From assembly GCF_017573505.1 (NCBI RefSeq), contig NZ_JAGEOJ010000009.1:124001-188000 (forward strand): DNA of 64,000 bases. The letters are read 5' to 3'. The notes under the pieces are model-generated. The model saw only the letters and a program-made list of their open reading frames with translations, did no database searches and was not told the origin of the DNA. The translations under genes and the position numbers were made by a program. Each line of letters begins with the position of its first letter. Position 1 is the first letter of the stretch. This DNA comes from Actinomadura barringtoniae (GTDB lineage Bacteria > Actinomycetota > Actinomycetes > Streptosporangiales > Streptosporangiaceae). Positions 23,553 through 31,566 of this stretch are shown in pieces.

Positions 23553-23554
23553 CC

Positions 23555-24130
23555 ATGACGTGGCGCAACACCGAGTTCGAGCTCGGCGGGGTCAACCATC
23601 TGGCCCTGGTCTGCTCGGACATGCAGCGGACCGTGGAGTTCTACACCGAGATTCTCGGCATGCGGCTGGTGAAGACCATCGACCTGCCGATGGACGCGGG
23701 GCAGCACTTCTTCTTCGACATGGGCGGCGGCAACCTGCTGGCGTTCTTCTGGTTCAAGGACGCCCCGGACGCCGTGCCCGGCGTCTCCACCGCGACGACC
23801 TCGCCCGGCATCGGCGACTTCACCACCGCGGTCGGCACCATGAACCACGTGGCGATCAGCGTCCCGGAGGAGCGCTTCCTGGAGTACCGGGCCAAGCTCA
23901 AGTCCAAGGGCGTCAAGGTCGCCCCGATCATCGACCACGACGACAGCCCGATGGGGTACGCGCCGGAGTTCCACGACGACGTGTACATCCGCTCGTTCTA
24001 CTTCCAGGACCCCGACGGCATCCTGCTGGAGTTCGCCTGCTGGCGGCGCGAGCTGGCCCAGCCCGGCGACGTCGGGCACACGCCCAAGACCGCCTCCGAC
24101 CGGCGGCCCCGATCCGCCTCGACGGTCTGA
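23555..24130 (+). CDS. VOC family (glyoxalase/extradiol dioxygenase-like) protein
   Basis: 191 residues with two vicinal-oxygen-chelate units: NHLALVCSDMQRTVEFYTEILGMRLV then NHVAISVPEERFLEYRAKLKSKGV, closing with FYFQDPDGILLEFACW. The metal ligands would be the first-unit His, the second-unit His and the C-terminal Glu of LLEFA. It could be a dioxygenase, isomerase or epimerase. One base separates it from the CoA ligase start, so the two are co-transcribed. Confidence 0.78.
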   Translation: MTWRNTEFELGGVNHLALVCSDMQRTVEFYTEILGMRLVKTIDLPMDAGQHFFFDMGGGNLLAFFWFKDAPDAVPGVSTATTSPGIGDFTTAVGTMNHVAISVPEERFLEYRAKLKSKGVKVAPIIDHDDSPMGYAPEFHDDVYIRSFYFQDPDGILLEFACWRRELAQPGDVGHTPKTASDRRPRSASTV

Positions 24131-24131
24131 G

Positions 24132-25622
24132 GTGCTGTCGCTCATCCACGTCCTGGAATGGCGGGCCACCGTCAGCCGGGACCAGGTCGCGATCGCCGAC
24201 GACCTCGGCACCGAGCTCACCTACGGCGAGCTGGCCGCGGCGGCCGAACGCGCCGCGGCCGGTTACGCGGCCGCCGGGATCGTCCCCGGGGACGTCGTGC
24301 CGGTCGTGGCGCGCAACCGCGCCGAGTGGGCGGTGGCGCTGCACGGCCTGATGCGGGCGGGCGCGCTGCCCGCGCCGGTCAACTGGCGGCTGGCGCCGCC
24401 CGAGCTGGCGGCGCTGCTGGAGCTGATGCGGCCCGCGGCGATCGTCACCGACGCGGCGTGCGCGGAGCTGGTCGGCGCGCCGGGCGCACCGGGCGTGCCG
24501 GTGCTGCGGATCGAGGACGAGCCGGCGACCGGTCCCGTTCCGGAACGGCCGGTCGAGCGGCTGCGCGGCCCCGAACCGTGCCTGCTGCTGCACACCAGCG
24601 GCACCACGGGCCGGGTCAAGCTCGTGCCGGTCACCCACCAGCAGCTCATCGGGGCCGTCACGTTCATGAAGCTCGAGGTGCCCGAGGCGCTCCCCGGCGC
24701 GCGGCACCTGTCGGCGCTGCCCCTCTTCCACATCGCGGGGCTGGCCAACCTGGTCTACTCGATGTTCACCGGCGGCAGCCTGCGCGTGCTCGGCGCGTTC
24801 GACCCGGCGGGGTTCGTCGACGAGCTCGCGGCGCGCCGGATCCAGCTGACGCAGCTCGTCCCGACGCTGATCCGCGCGGTGACCGAGGAGGTGCGCCGCC
24901 GCGACGTGCCGCCCGACCTGTCGAACCTCGTGGAGGTCGTGTACGGGGCGTCGCCGATCTCCCCCGACCTGCTCGGGCTCGCCGTGAAGACGCTCGGCTG
25001 CCGGTTCCGGCAGAACTACGCCTCCACCGAGACCGGTCCCCTGCCGGTGACGACGCTGCCGCCCGCCGACCACGACCCGGCGCTCGGCAGGCTCGCCACC
25101 GCGGGCCGTCCCTCGCTGGGCTGGGAGGTGCGCCTGGGCGACCTCGGCGAGATCCAGGTGCGCGGCGCCGCGCCGTTCCCCGGCTACTGGAACGACCCGG
25201 AGGCGACCCGCCGCGTGATGACGGGCGACGGGTTCTACCGCACCGGCGACATCGGCGCGGTGGACGAGGCCGGCTACGTGACCATCGTCGACCGGCTCAA
25301 GGACATGATCGTGACGGGCGGGGAGAACGTCTATCCCGCCGAGGTCGAGGCGGTGCTGGCCCGCCATCCCGACGTGCGCGAGGTCGCGGTGATCGGCGTT
25401 CCGCACGACACCTGGGGCGAGACCGTCCACGCGGTCGTGGTCGCGGCCGACGGCGCCGAGGAGGCGGAGATGATCGCCTGGGCACGGGAGCGGATGGCCG
25501 GGTTCAAGTGCCCGACCGGCGTCACCTTCGCCCCCGGCCTCCCGCGTAACGCCACCGGGAAGATCGTCAAATCCGCGTTGCGCGACCCGCACTGGGCCGG
25601 CCGCGACCGCCGGGTGTCATAG
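24132..25622 (+). CDS. Acyl-CoA synthetase (AMP-forming)
   Basis: 496 residues, slightly short for the family. Motifs are LLLHTSGTTGRVKLVPVTH, YASTETGPLPVT, the hinge GDIGAVDEAGYVTIVDRLKDMIVTGGENVYPAEVE and the lysine in PRNATGKIVKSAL. It resembles medium-chain or 4-coumarate-type ligases. The start GTG at 24132 follows the VOC stop by one base. The downstream TetR regulator probably belongs to the same unit. Confidence 0.87.
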   Translation: MLSLIHVLEWRATVSRDQVAIADDLGTELTYGELAAAAERAAAGYAAAGIVPGDVVPVVARNRAEWAVALHGLMRAGALPAPVNWRLAPPELAALLELMRPAAIVTDAACAELVGAPGAPGVPVLRIEDEPATGPVPERPVERLRGPEPCLLLHTSGTTGRVKLVPVTHQQLIGAVTFMKLEVPEALPGARHLSALPLFHIAGLANLVYSMFTGGSLRVLGAFDPAGFVDELAARRIQLTQLVPTLIRAVTEEVRRRDVPPDLSNLVEVVYGASPISPDLLGLAVKTLGCRFRQNYASTETGPLPVTTLPPADHDPALGRLATAGRPSLGWEVRLGDLGEIQVRGAAPFPGYWNDPEATRRVMTGDGFYRTGDIGAVDEAGYVTIVDRLKDMIVTGGENVYPAEVEAVLARHPDVREVAVIGVPHDTWGETVHAVVVAADGAEEAEMIAWARERMAGFKCPTGVTFAPGLPRNATGKIVKSALRDPHWAGRDRRVS

Positions 25623-25636
25623 CCTTGGCGCCGGTC

Positions 25637-26296
25637 ATGAAGAAGCACACCATCACCAAGGCGCGCCCGAGCGCCGGCGAGCGCCCCGCCAAGAGCACCA
25701 GGAAGGGCCGCGAGACCGACCAGGCGTTCCGCGACGCGGCCCGGACGGTGTTCGCCCGCGAGGGCTACTTCAACGCCAAGATCAGCGACATCGCCGCCGA
25801 GGCGGGCAAGTCGGTCGCCTCGTTCTACAACTACTACGAGACCAAGGCCGAGCTGCTGATCGCGCTGGCCGAGGAGTTCCACCAGGAGGCAACCGAGCTC
25901 GCCGTCCTGCCGTTCCGGCAAGGGCTGTCGTCGGAGGACGCGCTGCGCGAGGCCGTCGCGGGTTTCTGGCGCACCTACGCGCGGCGGCGCGGCGAGCTGA
26001 TCGGCGTCTTCCAGGCCAGCATGCTGGAGGAGGAGTTCCGCGACCGCTGGCTGGCGATCCGAGCCGAGGCCATCGAACGGATCGCCGCCGAGGTCCGCCG
26101 CGCCCAGCGGGCCGGCTTCTGCCCCGGCGTCGATCCGGTGCTCACGGCCTCGGCACTGTCGGCCATGCTGGAGCATTTCTGCTACATCTGGCAGGGCCAG
26201 GGCGGCGAGCAGGTCGCCACCGACTTCAACGACGAGCGCGCCATCGAGGCGGTCGCCACGATCTGGGTGAAGTCGATCTACTGGCGCCCCGCCTGA
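25637..26296 (+). CDS. TetR family transcriptional regulator
   Basis: About 219 residues with a basic N-terminal arm (KKHTITKARPSAGERPAKS) and a TetR DNA-binding domain: QAFRDAARTVFAREGYFNAKISDIAAEAGKSVASFYNYYETKAELL. The ligand domain is typical of fatty-acid or acyl-CoA-responsive members. The ATG at 25637 is preferred; a TTG at 25625 is in frame. It follows the acyl-CoA synthetase and could bind the palindromes at 23497 or 23533, and perhaps 4494. Confidence 0.83.
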   Translation: MKKHTITKARPSAGERPAKSTRKGRETDQAFRDAARTVFAREGYFNAKISDIAAEAGKSVASFYNYYETKAELLIALAEEFHQEATELAVLPFRQGLSSEDALREAVAGFWRTYARRRGELIGVFQASMLEEEFRDRWLAIRAEAIERIAAEVRRAQRAGFCPGVDPVLTASALSAMLEHFCYIWQGQGGEQVATDFNDERAIEAVATIWVKSIYWRPA

Positions 26297-26298
26297 CG

Positions 26299-26330
26299 CC
26301 CTAGTCCTTGCCCTAGTCCTTGCCCTGGTC
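26299..26330. repeat. 12-bp tandem duplication spanning a stop codon
   Basis: CCCTAGTCCTTG occurs twice in a row (26299-26310 and 26311-26322), followed by a partial third copy with one change. On the reverse strand each copy encodes Gly-Lys-Asp then TAG, so the PAS-GAF gene has a duplicated stop region. It looks like a recent slippage event. Confidence 0.7.
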
Positions 26331-27431
26331 CGCCTCGCGTTCCAGCGCCATCCCGATGTGCACGCCCAGCTCCTCGTAGAGCGCCAGGTCGGTGATGGTG
26401 AACGCGGGGCGGTCCTTCTCCCTGATGAGCAGCAGCGCACCGTACACGTGGGTGTCGTCGCGGATCGCGACCCCGGCCGCGGCCCCGGTGCCGAGCGCGC
26501 GGACGACGGGCACGGCCTCGCCGTCGCCGCCGAGCGCGCCCTCCTCCCAGAGCGGGATGTGCAGCATCGACTCGCCGGTCTCGACGATGTAGCGGGTGAC
26601 CTGGGAACGGCTCGGGTCCAGCCGGTCCAGCGCCTCGGGCACCGAGAACGCGGCCGCGCCGTCGCCGGTGCCCGGACCCGCCACCGAAGCCCGCCGGACC
26701 GCCCGGTCCTCGACCAGGTCGATCACCACGAAGTCGGCGCACTCGCCCGCCAGCAGGCCGGCCACCCGGTCCAGCAGCGGCGGCTGGTCCCGCTCGCCCG
26801 CGCCGAGCAGCATGCGGGTCATGCGGCCCATGATGTCGAGCCTGCGCACGTCCCCGGCCGCCGCCATGATCTCCTGATGCTCGTGCTCGGGCGGCGCCGG
26901 ATCGACGGTGATCAGCATCAGCGCCTCTTCGGAGTCGGCCGTCTCGGGCGGGGTGAGCCGCAGCTCGAGCGGCGGCGTCCGACGCCCGCCCGATCCCACC
27001 CGGCAGGAGACCAGGCCGAGCCGGGACTCGCGCATGGCATCCGACAGCTCGCAGCGGAACGAGACGCGCCAGGGCAGCTCGACGAACACCGCGAACGGCT
27101 TGCCGACCGCGTAGAACGCGGTGACGCCGAGCATCGCCGCGGCGTGCCGGTTGAGGCCCCTGATCACCCCGTTGCGGTCGAGAACGAACACCGCCGTCGG
27201 CAGGTCCTGGAAGGCCCGCCGCAGCATCGCGCCCTGCCGCGCGTCGTCGCCGCCGAGCAGCGCCAGCCGTTCGATCTCCTCGGCACAGACCCGCAGTTCC
27301 TCTTCGGCGTTCTCCAGTTCGATGAGCGCCGTCTCGACGGCGGGGTCGGCACGCAGGGCGCTGATGCGTCCGGTGAAAGCGTCAAGGCCTCGCTTGAAGG
27401 CCGCCAAGTCGGGTTGTGAGGGCATCGTCAC
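26313..27431 (-). CDS. PAS-GAF sensory protein without output domain
   Basis: 372 residues. An N-terminal helical segment with LENAEEELRVCAEEIERL leads to a PAS domain (about 70-175) with LPTAVFVLDRNGVIRGLNRHAAAMLGV. A GAF domain (about 205-365) follows, with TRMLLGAGERDQPPLLDRVAGLLA and a C-terminal FTITDLALYEELGVHIGMALE. No kinase, phosphatase, GGDEF or receiver domain follows, so it senses a signal and must act through a partner. It is the last gene of the CheB/CheR-PAS cluster. Confidence 0.75.
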   Translation of the reverse strand: MTMPSQPDLAAFKRGLDAFTGRISALRADPAVETALIELENAEEELRVCAEEIERLALLGGDDARQGAMLRRAFQDLPTAVFVLDRNGVIRGLNRHAAAMLGVTAFYAVGKPFAVFVELPWRVSFRCELSDAMRESRLGLVSCRVGSGGRRTPPLELRLTPPETADSEEALMLITVDPAPPEHEHQEIMAAAGDVRRLDIMGRMTRMLLGAGERDQPPLLDRVAGLLAGECADFVVIDLVEDRAVRRASVAGPGTGDGAAAFSVPEALDRLDPSRSQVTRYIVETGESMLHIPLWEEGALGGDGEAVPVVRALGTGAAAGVAIRDDTHVYGALLLIREKDRPAFTITDLALYEELGVHIGMALEREADQGKD

Positions 27432-27474
27432 GCCCCCTTCGTCGCAAGGTCATCGGTACCTGGCATTCTCCCAA

Positions 27475-27492
27475 TTCCACCTTAAAGTGGAA
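27475..27492. repeat. Small hairpin TTCCAC-N6-GTGGAA between CheR-PAS and PAS-GAF genes
   Basis: An exact 6-bp inverted repeat (27475-27480 with 27487-27492) in the 89-base gap between two same-strand genes. It could be an operator or an attenuating hairpin. It is AT-richer than its surroundings. Confidence 0.4.
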
Positions 27493-27520
27493 GGGTTTCA
27501 CGCGGTCACTTTCCGTGTCG

Positions 27521-29428
27521 TCAATTATCTTCGCCGGTCAGGTGATCCATGATGATGATCACTCCCCTGACCTGGCCCTCCTCGTCGCGGAGCAGGTTGA
27601 ACTCCACGGTGAGGCGCACGGAGCGGCCGCGCCGGTTGACCGCGTCGACCGCAACGCCCGTCCCGTTCAGGGAGGTCTCGGCGAGCAGCATCCGCAGCGG
27701 CGGTTCGAGCTCGGCGAGCGGCAGGCCGATGTCGAGCGAGAGCAGCTCACGCCCCTGCGTCTCCTCCGCCCGCATCCCCCACAGCTCCTCCGACCCCTTG
27801 TTCCACACCTGGACGCGCAGGTCCCGGTCGACCACCACGGCCGCCGAGCCCAGGCTGCGCAGGACCGAGCCCAGGAAGGAGTTGGCCGAGTCGAGCTCCT
27901 CGCTGCGGATCCGCAGCGCGTCGTTGATCTCCTGGAGCTCGTCGTTGGTCGACTGGAGCTCCTCGTTCATGGTCTCGAGCTCTTCGTTGGTGGACTGGAG
28001 CTCTTCGTTGGTGGTCTCGAGCTCTTCGTTGGTGGACTGGAGCTCTTCGTTGGTGGTCTCCAGCTCCTCGTTCAGTGACTGCAGCTCCTCGTAGGCCCGT
28101 TCGAGCTCCTGGTTGGAGTGCTCGAGCTCGTCGCGCAGCCGCCGGTAGTGGGTCACGTCGGAGAAGCTGATGGCGACGCCCGCCATCTCGCCGGGCTGGG
28201 CGAACAAGGGCACCGCCTGGAGGTCGTAGACGCTCGGCTCGGATCCCGCGGCGCGGTGCCACACGATGTCGTGGAGCTCGACGGCCCTGCCGTCCTTCTT
28301 CACCCGCTCGATCACCGAGCGCAGCTCCACGGGGCGGTAGGAGACCTCCAGGTCCTGGAACGGGCGGCCGAGGTCGCGGGGACGCAGGTTGAACAGCATC
28401 TCCGCCCGGGCGTTGACGACCGCGAGGCGGCCCTCGAAGTCGACCGCTATCTGAGCGACCGACCCGGCGTTCAGCGCGGCCTGCTCCAGCTTGCTGGTGG
28501 TGAGCCGGGGCGTCGCCCCCTCGTCCCAGGCCTTGTAGGGAAACCCGCTCGGCGGCACGCTCGGGATCTTGCGGAACAGCCGCTTGCGCAGATCGAGCGG
28601 CTCGAAGCGGTCGCCGTGGTTGAGCAGCATCTCGGCCTTGCCCAGGAACAGGTAGCCTGGGTTGGACAGCGCGAAATGGAAGCGCCGGATGACGCCCGTC
28701 TGCGTCTCGGCGTTGAAGTACATCAGCGTGTTGCGCGCCACGAGCAGGTCCACGCGCGAGATCGGGGCGTCGTGGGTGAGGTCGTTGCGCCCGAAGATGA
28801 CCTGCCGGCGCAGGTCCCGGCGGAACGCGTAACGCGGTCCGGCCGGCTCGAAGTAAGTCCGTCGCAGTTCCTCGGGGACCTCGGCCACCTGCCGCTCGGT
28901 GTAAGACCCGGTCCGCGCCTGGTGCAGGGCGTCCTCGTCCAGGTCCGTCGCGTAGATCTTCACCCGGTCGCGGAACTCGTCCGCGCCGAGCTCCTCGGCG
29001 AGCAGGATCGCCAGAGTGTAGGCCTCCTCGCCGGTCGCACAGCCCGCGCTCCAGACCCTGATCGGGCGGCTGGGGTCCTTGGCCGCCAGCAGCTCGGGCA
29101 GGACCGTCTCCTTCAGCGCCCGCCACGCGGGCGGGTCGCGGAAGAAGCTGGTCACGTTGATCAGCAGGCTGTCGAACAGGCGGGCGAACTCCTCGGGCTC
29201 CAGTTCCAGGAAGTCCCGGTACTCCTCCACCGTTCTCAGCTCGAGCGCGTCCATCCGACGCTTGATCCGGCGTGTCAAGGTCGTCGGTTTATAACCCGTG
29301 AAATCGAAGCCTCGGGTCTCCTTCAGCATCAGCAGGAGATCCTCGAACTCCTGGCCGTTCTCGTCGCCGGTCGCCGCATTGTCCGCCACGCCTACGAAGC
29401 GTACGCCGGATGGGAGGCAACGCCGCAT
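27521..29428 (-). CDS. CheR-type methyltransferase with PAS-coiled coil-PAS
   Basis: 635 residues. The first 270 form a CheR domain: FDFTGYKPTTLTRRIKRRM, the SAM-binding IRVWSAGCATGEEAYTLAI, and VDLLVARNTLMYFN in place of the usual RNVLIYF. A PAS domain follows (about 310-420). A long coiled coil then repeats NEELETTNEELQST, and a second PAS closes the protein. No histidine kinase domain is present. CheR adds methyl groups to receptor glutamates, but here the PAS and coiled coil suggest a signalling hub. Start uncertain: ATG 29428 or an internal GTG near VGVADNAA. Confidence 0.8.
   Translation of the reverse strand: MRRCLPSGVRFVGVADNAATGDENGQEFEDLLLMLKETRGFDFTGYKPTTLTRRIKRRMDALELRTVEEYRDFLELEPEEFARLFDSLLINVTSFFRDPPAWRALKETVLPELLAAKDPSRPIRVWSAGCATGEEAYTLAILLAEELGADEFRDRVKIYATDLDEDALHQARTGSYTERQVAEVPEELRRTYFEPAGPRYAFRRDLRRQVIFGRNDLTHDAPISRVDLLVARNTLMYFNAETQTGVIRRFHFALSNPGYLFLGKAEMLLNHGDRFEPLDLRKRLFRKIPSVPPSGFPYKAWDEGATPRLTTSKLEQAALNAGSVAQIAVDFEGRLAVVNARAEMLFNLRPRDLGRPFQDLEVSYRPVELRSVIERVKKDGRAVELHDIVWHRAAGSEPSVYDLQAVPLFAQPGEMAGVAISFSDVTHYRRLRDELEHSNQELERAYEELQSLNEELETTNEELQSTNEELETTNEELQSTNEELETMNEELQSTNDELQEINDALRIRSEELDSANSFLGSVLRSLGSAAVVVDRDLRVQVWNKGSEELWGMRAEETQGRELLSLDIGLPLAELEPPLRMLLAETSLNGTGVAVDAVNRRGRSVRLTVEFNLLRDEEGQVRGVIIIMDHLTGEDN
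27931..28081 (-). repeat. 42-bp tandem repeats encoding heptad coiled coil
   Basis: Near-identical units of 42 bases (14 residues, two heptads of the type NEELETTNEELQST) repeat about three and a half times within the CheR-PAS gene. Identity is high at the DNA level, with GAGCTCTTCGTTGGTG recurring, so copy number may vary between strains. Confidence 0.75.
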
Positions 29429-29524
29429 AGGTCAAGGGAGATCCGTGTCGCCTTCTCGTCTCGATTCCGCCTCGGCCGCGTCCGGGCTCCGGCCCGCCCG
29501 GCCCATCCGGGCCTCTGGGAGGCC

Positions 29525-30151
29525 TCAGCCCCGCCCGGTCCTCGACGACTCGTCCCGGGACGAGTCGTCCCCTGCCTCCCGCCTGCTCTGCCGGTCGATG
29601 TAGGCGCCGAGCCGCGCGACCGGCACCCGCGCCGCGGTCGGCACGGCGTTCAGCGTCGCGCGCGGCATGCCGTCGTAGGCGCACTCGCACGGCTCCTGAA
29701 CGGCCACGATCCCGCCCGCCTTCACCACCGCCGCGCAACCGGCCGCGCCGTCGTCGAGGGTGCCGCTCAGCACCACGGCCAGGACGCGCGCGCCGGCGGC
29801 CTTGGCGGCGCTCACCAGCAGCGGGTCGGCGGCCGGGCGGTGGCCGTGGTAGCGGGGACCGGCGCTGACGTGGATCGCGTGATCCTTCACCAGCAGATGG
29901 TGGTCGGGAGGCGCCACATAGATGCGGCCGTTCTCCAGCTGGGCGCCGTCGACGGCCACCGCGGCGGGCAGCACGCCCGCTCTGTCGAGAATCCTGGGCA
30001 GCGCGTGGCCGCCGGTCGCCGGAACGTGCAGCACGACGAGGACCGCCGCCGGGAGCCCAGCGGGCAGACCGGCGACCAATCTCATCAGTGCCTCGACACC
30101 TCCTGCTGAAGCCGCGACCACGACGACATCGCGTCCTGGCGCTGTCTGCAT
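29525..30151 (-). CDS. CheB-type methylesterase domain protein
   Basis: 208 residues, a stand-alone CheB catalytic domain without the receiver domain. The catalytic triad is visible: Ser15 in VVAASAGGVEAL, His42 in VVLHVPATGGHA and Asp134 in LSGTLDDGAAG. In chemotaxis it removes methyl groups from receptor glutamates. Without a receiver it would be regulated otherwise. The C-terminal tail EAGDDSSRDESSRTGRG is charged and disordered. It sits between a small coiled-coil protein and the CheR-PAS gene. Confidence 0.83.
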   Translation of the reverse strand: MQTAPGRDVVVVAASAGGVEALMRLVAGLPAGLPAAVLVVLHVPATGGHALPRILDRAGVLPAAVAVDGAQLENGRIYVAPPDHHLLVKDHAIHVSAGPRYHGHRPAADPLLVSAAKAAGARVLAVVLSGTLDDGAAGCAAVVKAGGIVAVQEPCECAYDGMPRATLNAVPTAARVPVARLGAYIDRQSRREAGDDSSRDESSRTGRG

Positions 30152-30158
30152 CTCGGGT

Positions 30159-30566
30159 TCACGCCCTCCTCAAGCTCACCCCCGCACGAGCCGAGGACCT
30201 GTGTCGCATTCTTGCGGCGGTCGAACGGTCTGCCGCGGCCAGGGAGCGATGGTCGCGGGCGCGTTCACGATGCCGTCCGATGTCGCCGATCCCTGACTCG
30301 ACGAGATGGTCGTGCAGCGCGGCGGCGCGTTCGTGGACCTCCGCCGCGTTCTGGTAGGCCCGCTGTGCCGCGTCGGCGGCGGCCTGAGCGCGGACCTTGG
30401 CGATCTCCACCAGTTCCGCGGAACGCCGGACACGGGTCCGGCGCGGTTGCAGGGGCCTGCCGAGGAAGTCCAGTTCTTCGTTGCGTGCGAAGAGCTCCCA
30501 CAGCCGGGCGTGGATCTCGTCCAGGCGGCGGCCGATGGAATGAGCGGACGGACCCTCGGGCGTCAC
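30159..30566 (-). CDS. Hypothetical coiled-coil protein heading the CheB/CheR cluster
   Basis: 135 residues, highly charged, mostly helical by composition: SIGRRLDEIHARLWELFARNEELDFLGRP then AKVRAQAAADAAQRAYQNAAEVHERAAALHDHLVE. No signal peptide or membrane segment. I do not recognise a family. The GTG start at 30566 has GGAGG upstream with a long spacing. It ends seven bases before the CheB start, so it is probably co-transcribed and may be a structural or regulatory partner. Confidence 0.6.
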   Translation of the reverse strand: MTPEGPSAHSIGRRLDEIHARLWELFARNEELDFLGRPLQPRRTRVRRSAELVEIAKVRAQAAADAAQRAYQNAAEVHERAAALHDHLVESGIGDIGRHRERARDHRSLAAADRSTAARMRHRSSARAGVSLRRA

Positions 30567-30765
30567 ACTTCCATTAACCTCCCTCCCAGCCCGCGTGGCT
30601 AGGAGCGGCCTGTGACAATCGGCCTACAGGACCGGCACCGCGGGGTGAAGTTTCGCCGGTATAACAGTATCGTCATAGCCTTGGACGAGATCCCACGGTT
30701 CCGGCCATGACGGGAGCGGTCCAAGATGGTGCGGAGAACATCCTGACATCAAGGAGGATGCGGGG

Positions 30766-31566
30766 ATGGGCGACGCACCCGCCATGACCTACGGCGACTA
30801 CCTGCGCCTGGACCGCCTGCTGGCCTGCCAGGAACCGGCCACCGGCGCGCACGACGAGATGCTCTTCGTGGTCATCCACCAGGTCTACGAGCTGTGGTTC
30901 AAGCAGATCCTGCACGAGGCCGAGCAGCTCCAGCGGCGGCTGGAGGTGGGCCACAGCGCCGGGGCCCTGCACACCGCGCGGCGCATCGCCAAGATCCTCA
31001 AGACCGTGGTGGGCCAGCTGGACATCCTGGAGACGATGACGCCGCGGCAGTTCGCCTCGTTCCGCGACGCCCTCGGCACCTCCAGCGGGTTCCAGTCCGC
31101 CCAGTTCCGCGAGATCGAGGCGGTGCTCGGCCGCCGCGTGTTCCCCGCGTCGGACCTGCGCGGCGACGAGCGGCTTCAGGCCGCGGTCTCGCGGCGTTCG
31201 CTGTTCGACTCGCTGCTGCGCTACCTGGCCGGGCAGGACCACGCCGTGCCGGAGGAGGCGCTGAACCGCGACCCCGCCGAACCGTGGCACGCCGACGAGG
31301 GCGTGCAGAAGATCCTGCTGGAGGTCTACGCCGACGACAGCGGTCCGGCCATCGAGGTCTGCGAGGCGCTGGTCGACGTCGACGAGGGCATCCAGGAGTG
31401 GCGCTACCGGCACGTCAAGATGGTCGAGCGGACGATCGGCGCCAAGATCGGGACGGGCGGCTCGGCCGGGGCCGACTACCTGCGCTCCACGCTGTTCACG
31501 CCCGCGTTCCCGGATCTGTGGGAGGTCCGGTCACGGATCGAGGAGGGTCCCGTTCATGACTCCTGA
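30766..31566 (+). CDS. kynA: Tryptophan 2,3-dioxygenase
   Basis: 266 residues. The haem enzyme opens the indole ring of L-tryptophan to give N-formylkynurenine, the first step of the kynurenine pathway. Diagnostic motifs are MTYGDYLRLDRLL, LFVVIHQVYELWFKQILHE (substrate and distal His region), SSGFQSAQFREIE and the C-terminal HVKMVERTIGAKIGTGGSAGADYLRSTL with the proximal His. It overlaps the kynurenine monooxygenase gene by 11 bases. AAGGAGG precedes the ATG. Confidence 0.94.
   Translation: MGDAPAMTYGDYLRLDRLLACQEPATGAHDEMLFVVIHQVYELWFKQILHEAEQLQRRLEVGHSAGALHTARRIAKILKTVVGQLDILETMTPRQFASFRDALGTSSGFQSAQFREIEAVLGRRVFPASDLRGDERLQAAVSRRSLFDSLLRYLAGQDHAVPEEALNRDPAEPWHADEGVQKILLEVYADDSGPAIEVCEALVDVDEGIQEWRYRHVKMVERTIGAKIGTGGSAGADYLRSTLFTPAFPDLWEVRSRIEEGPVHDS

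Noticed and set aside
28021..28075. CRISPR-like direct repeats
   Set aside because: Repeats are adjacent with no unique spacers and are in frame with the coiled coil.
27521..28094. Ser-rich or Leu-rich forward repeats as a separate repeat protein
   Set aside because: They are the complement of the CheR-PAS coiled-coil repeats.
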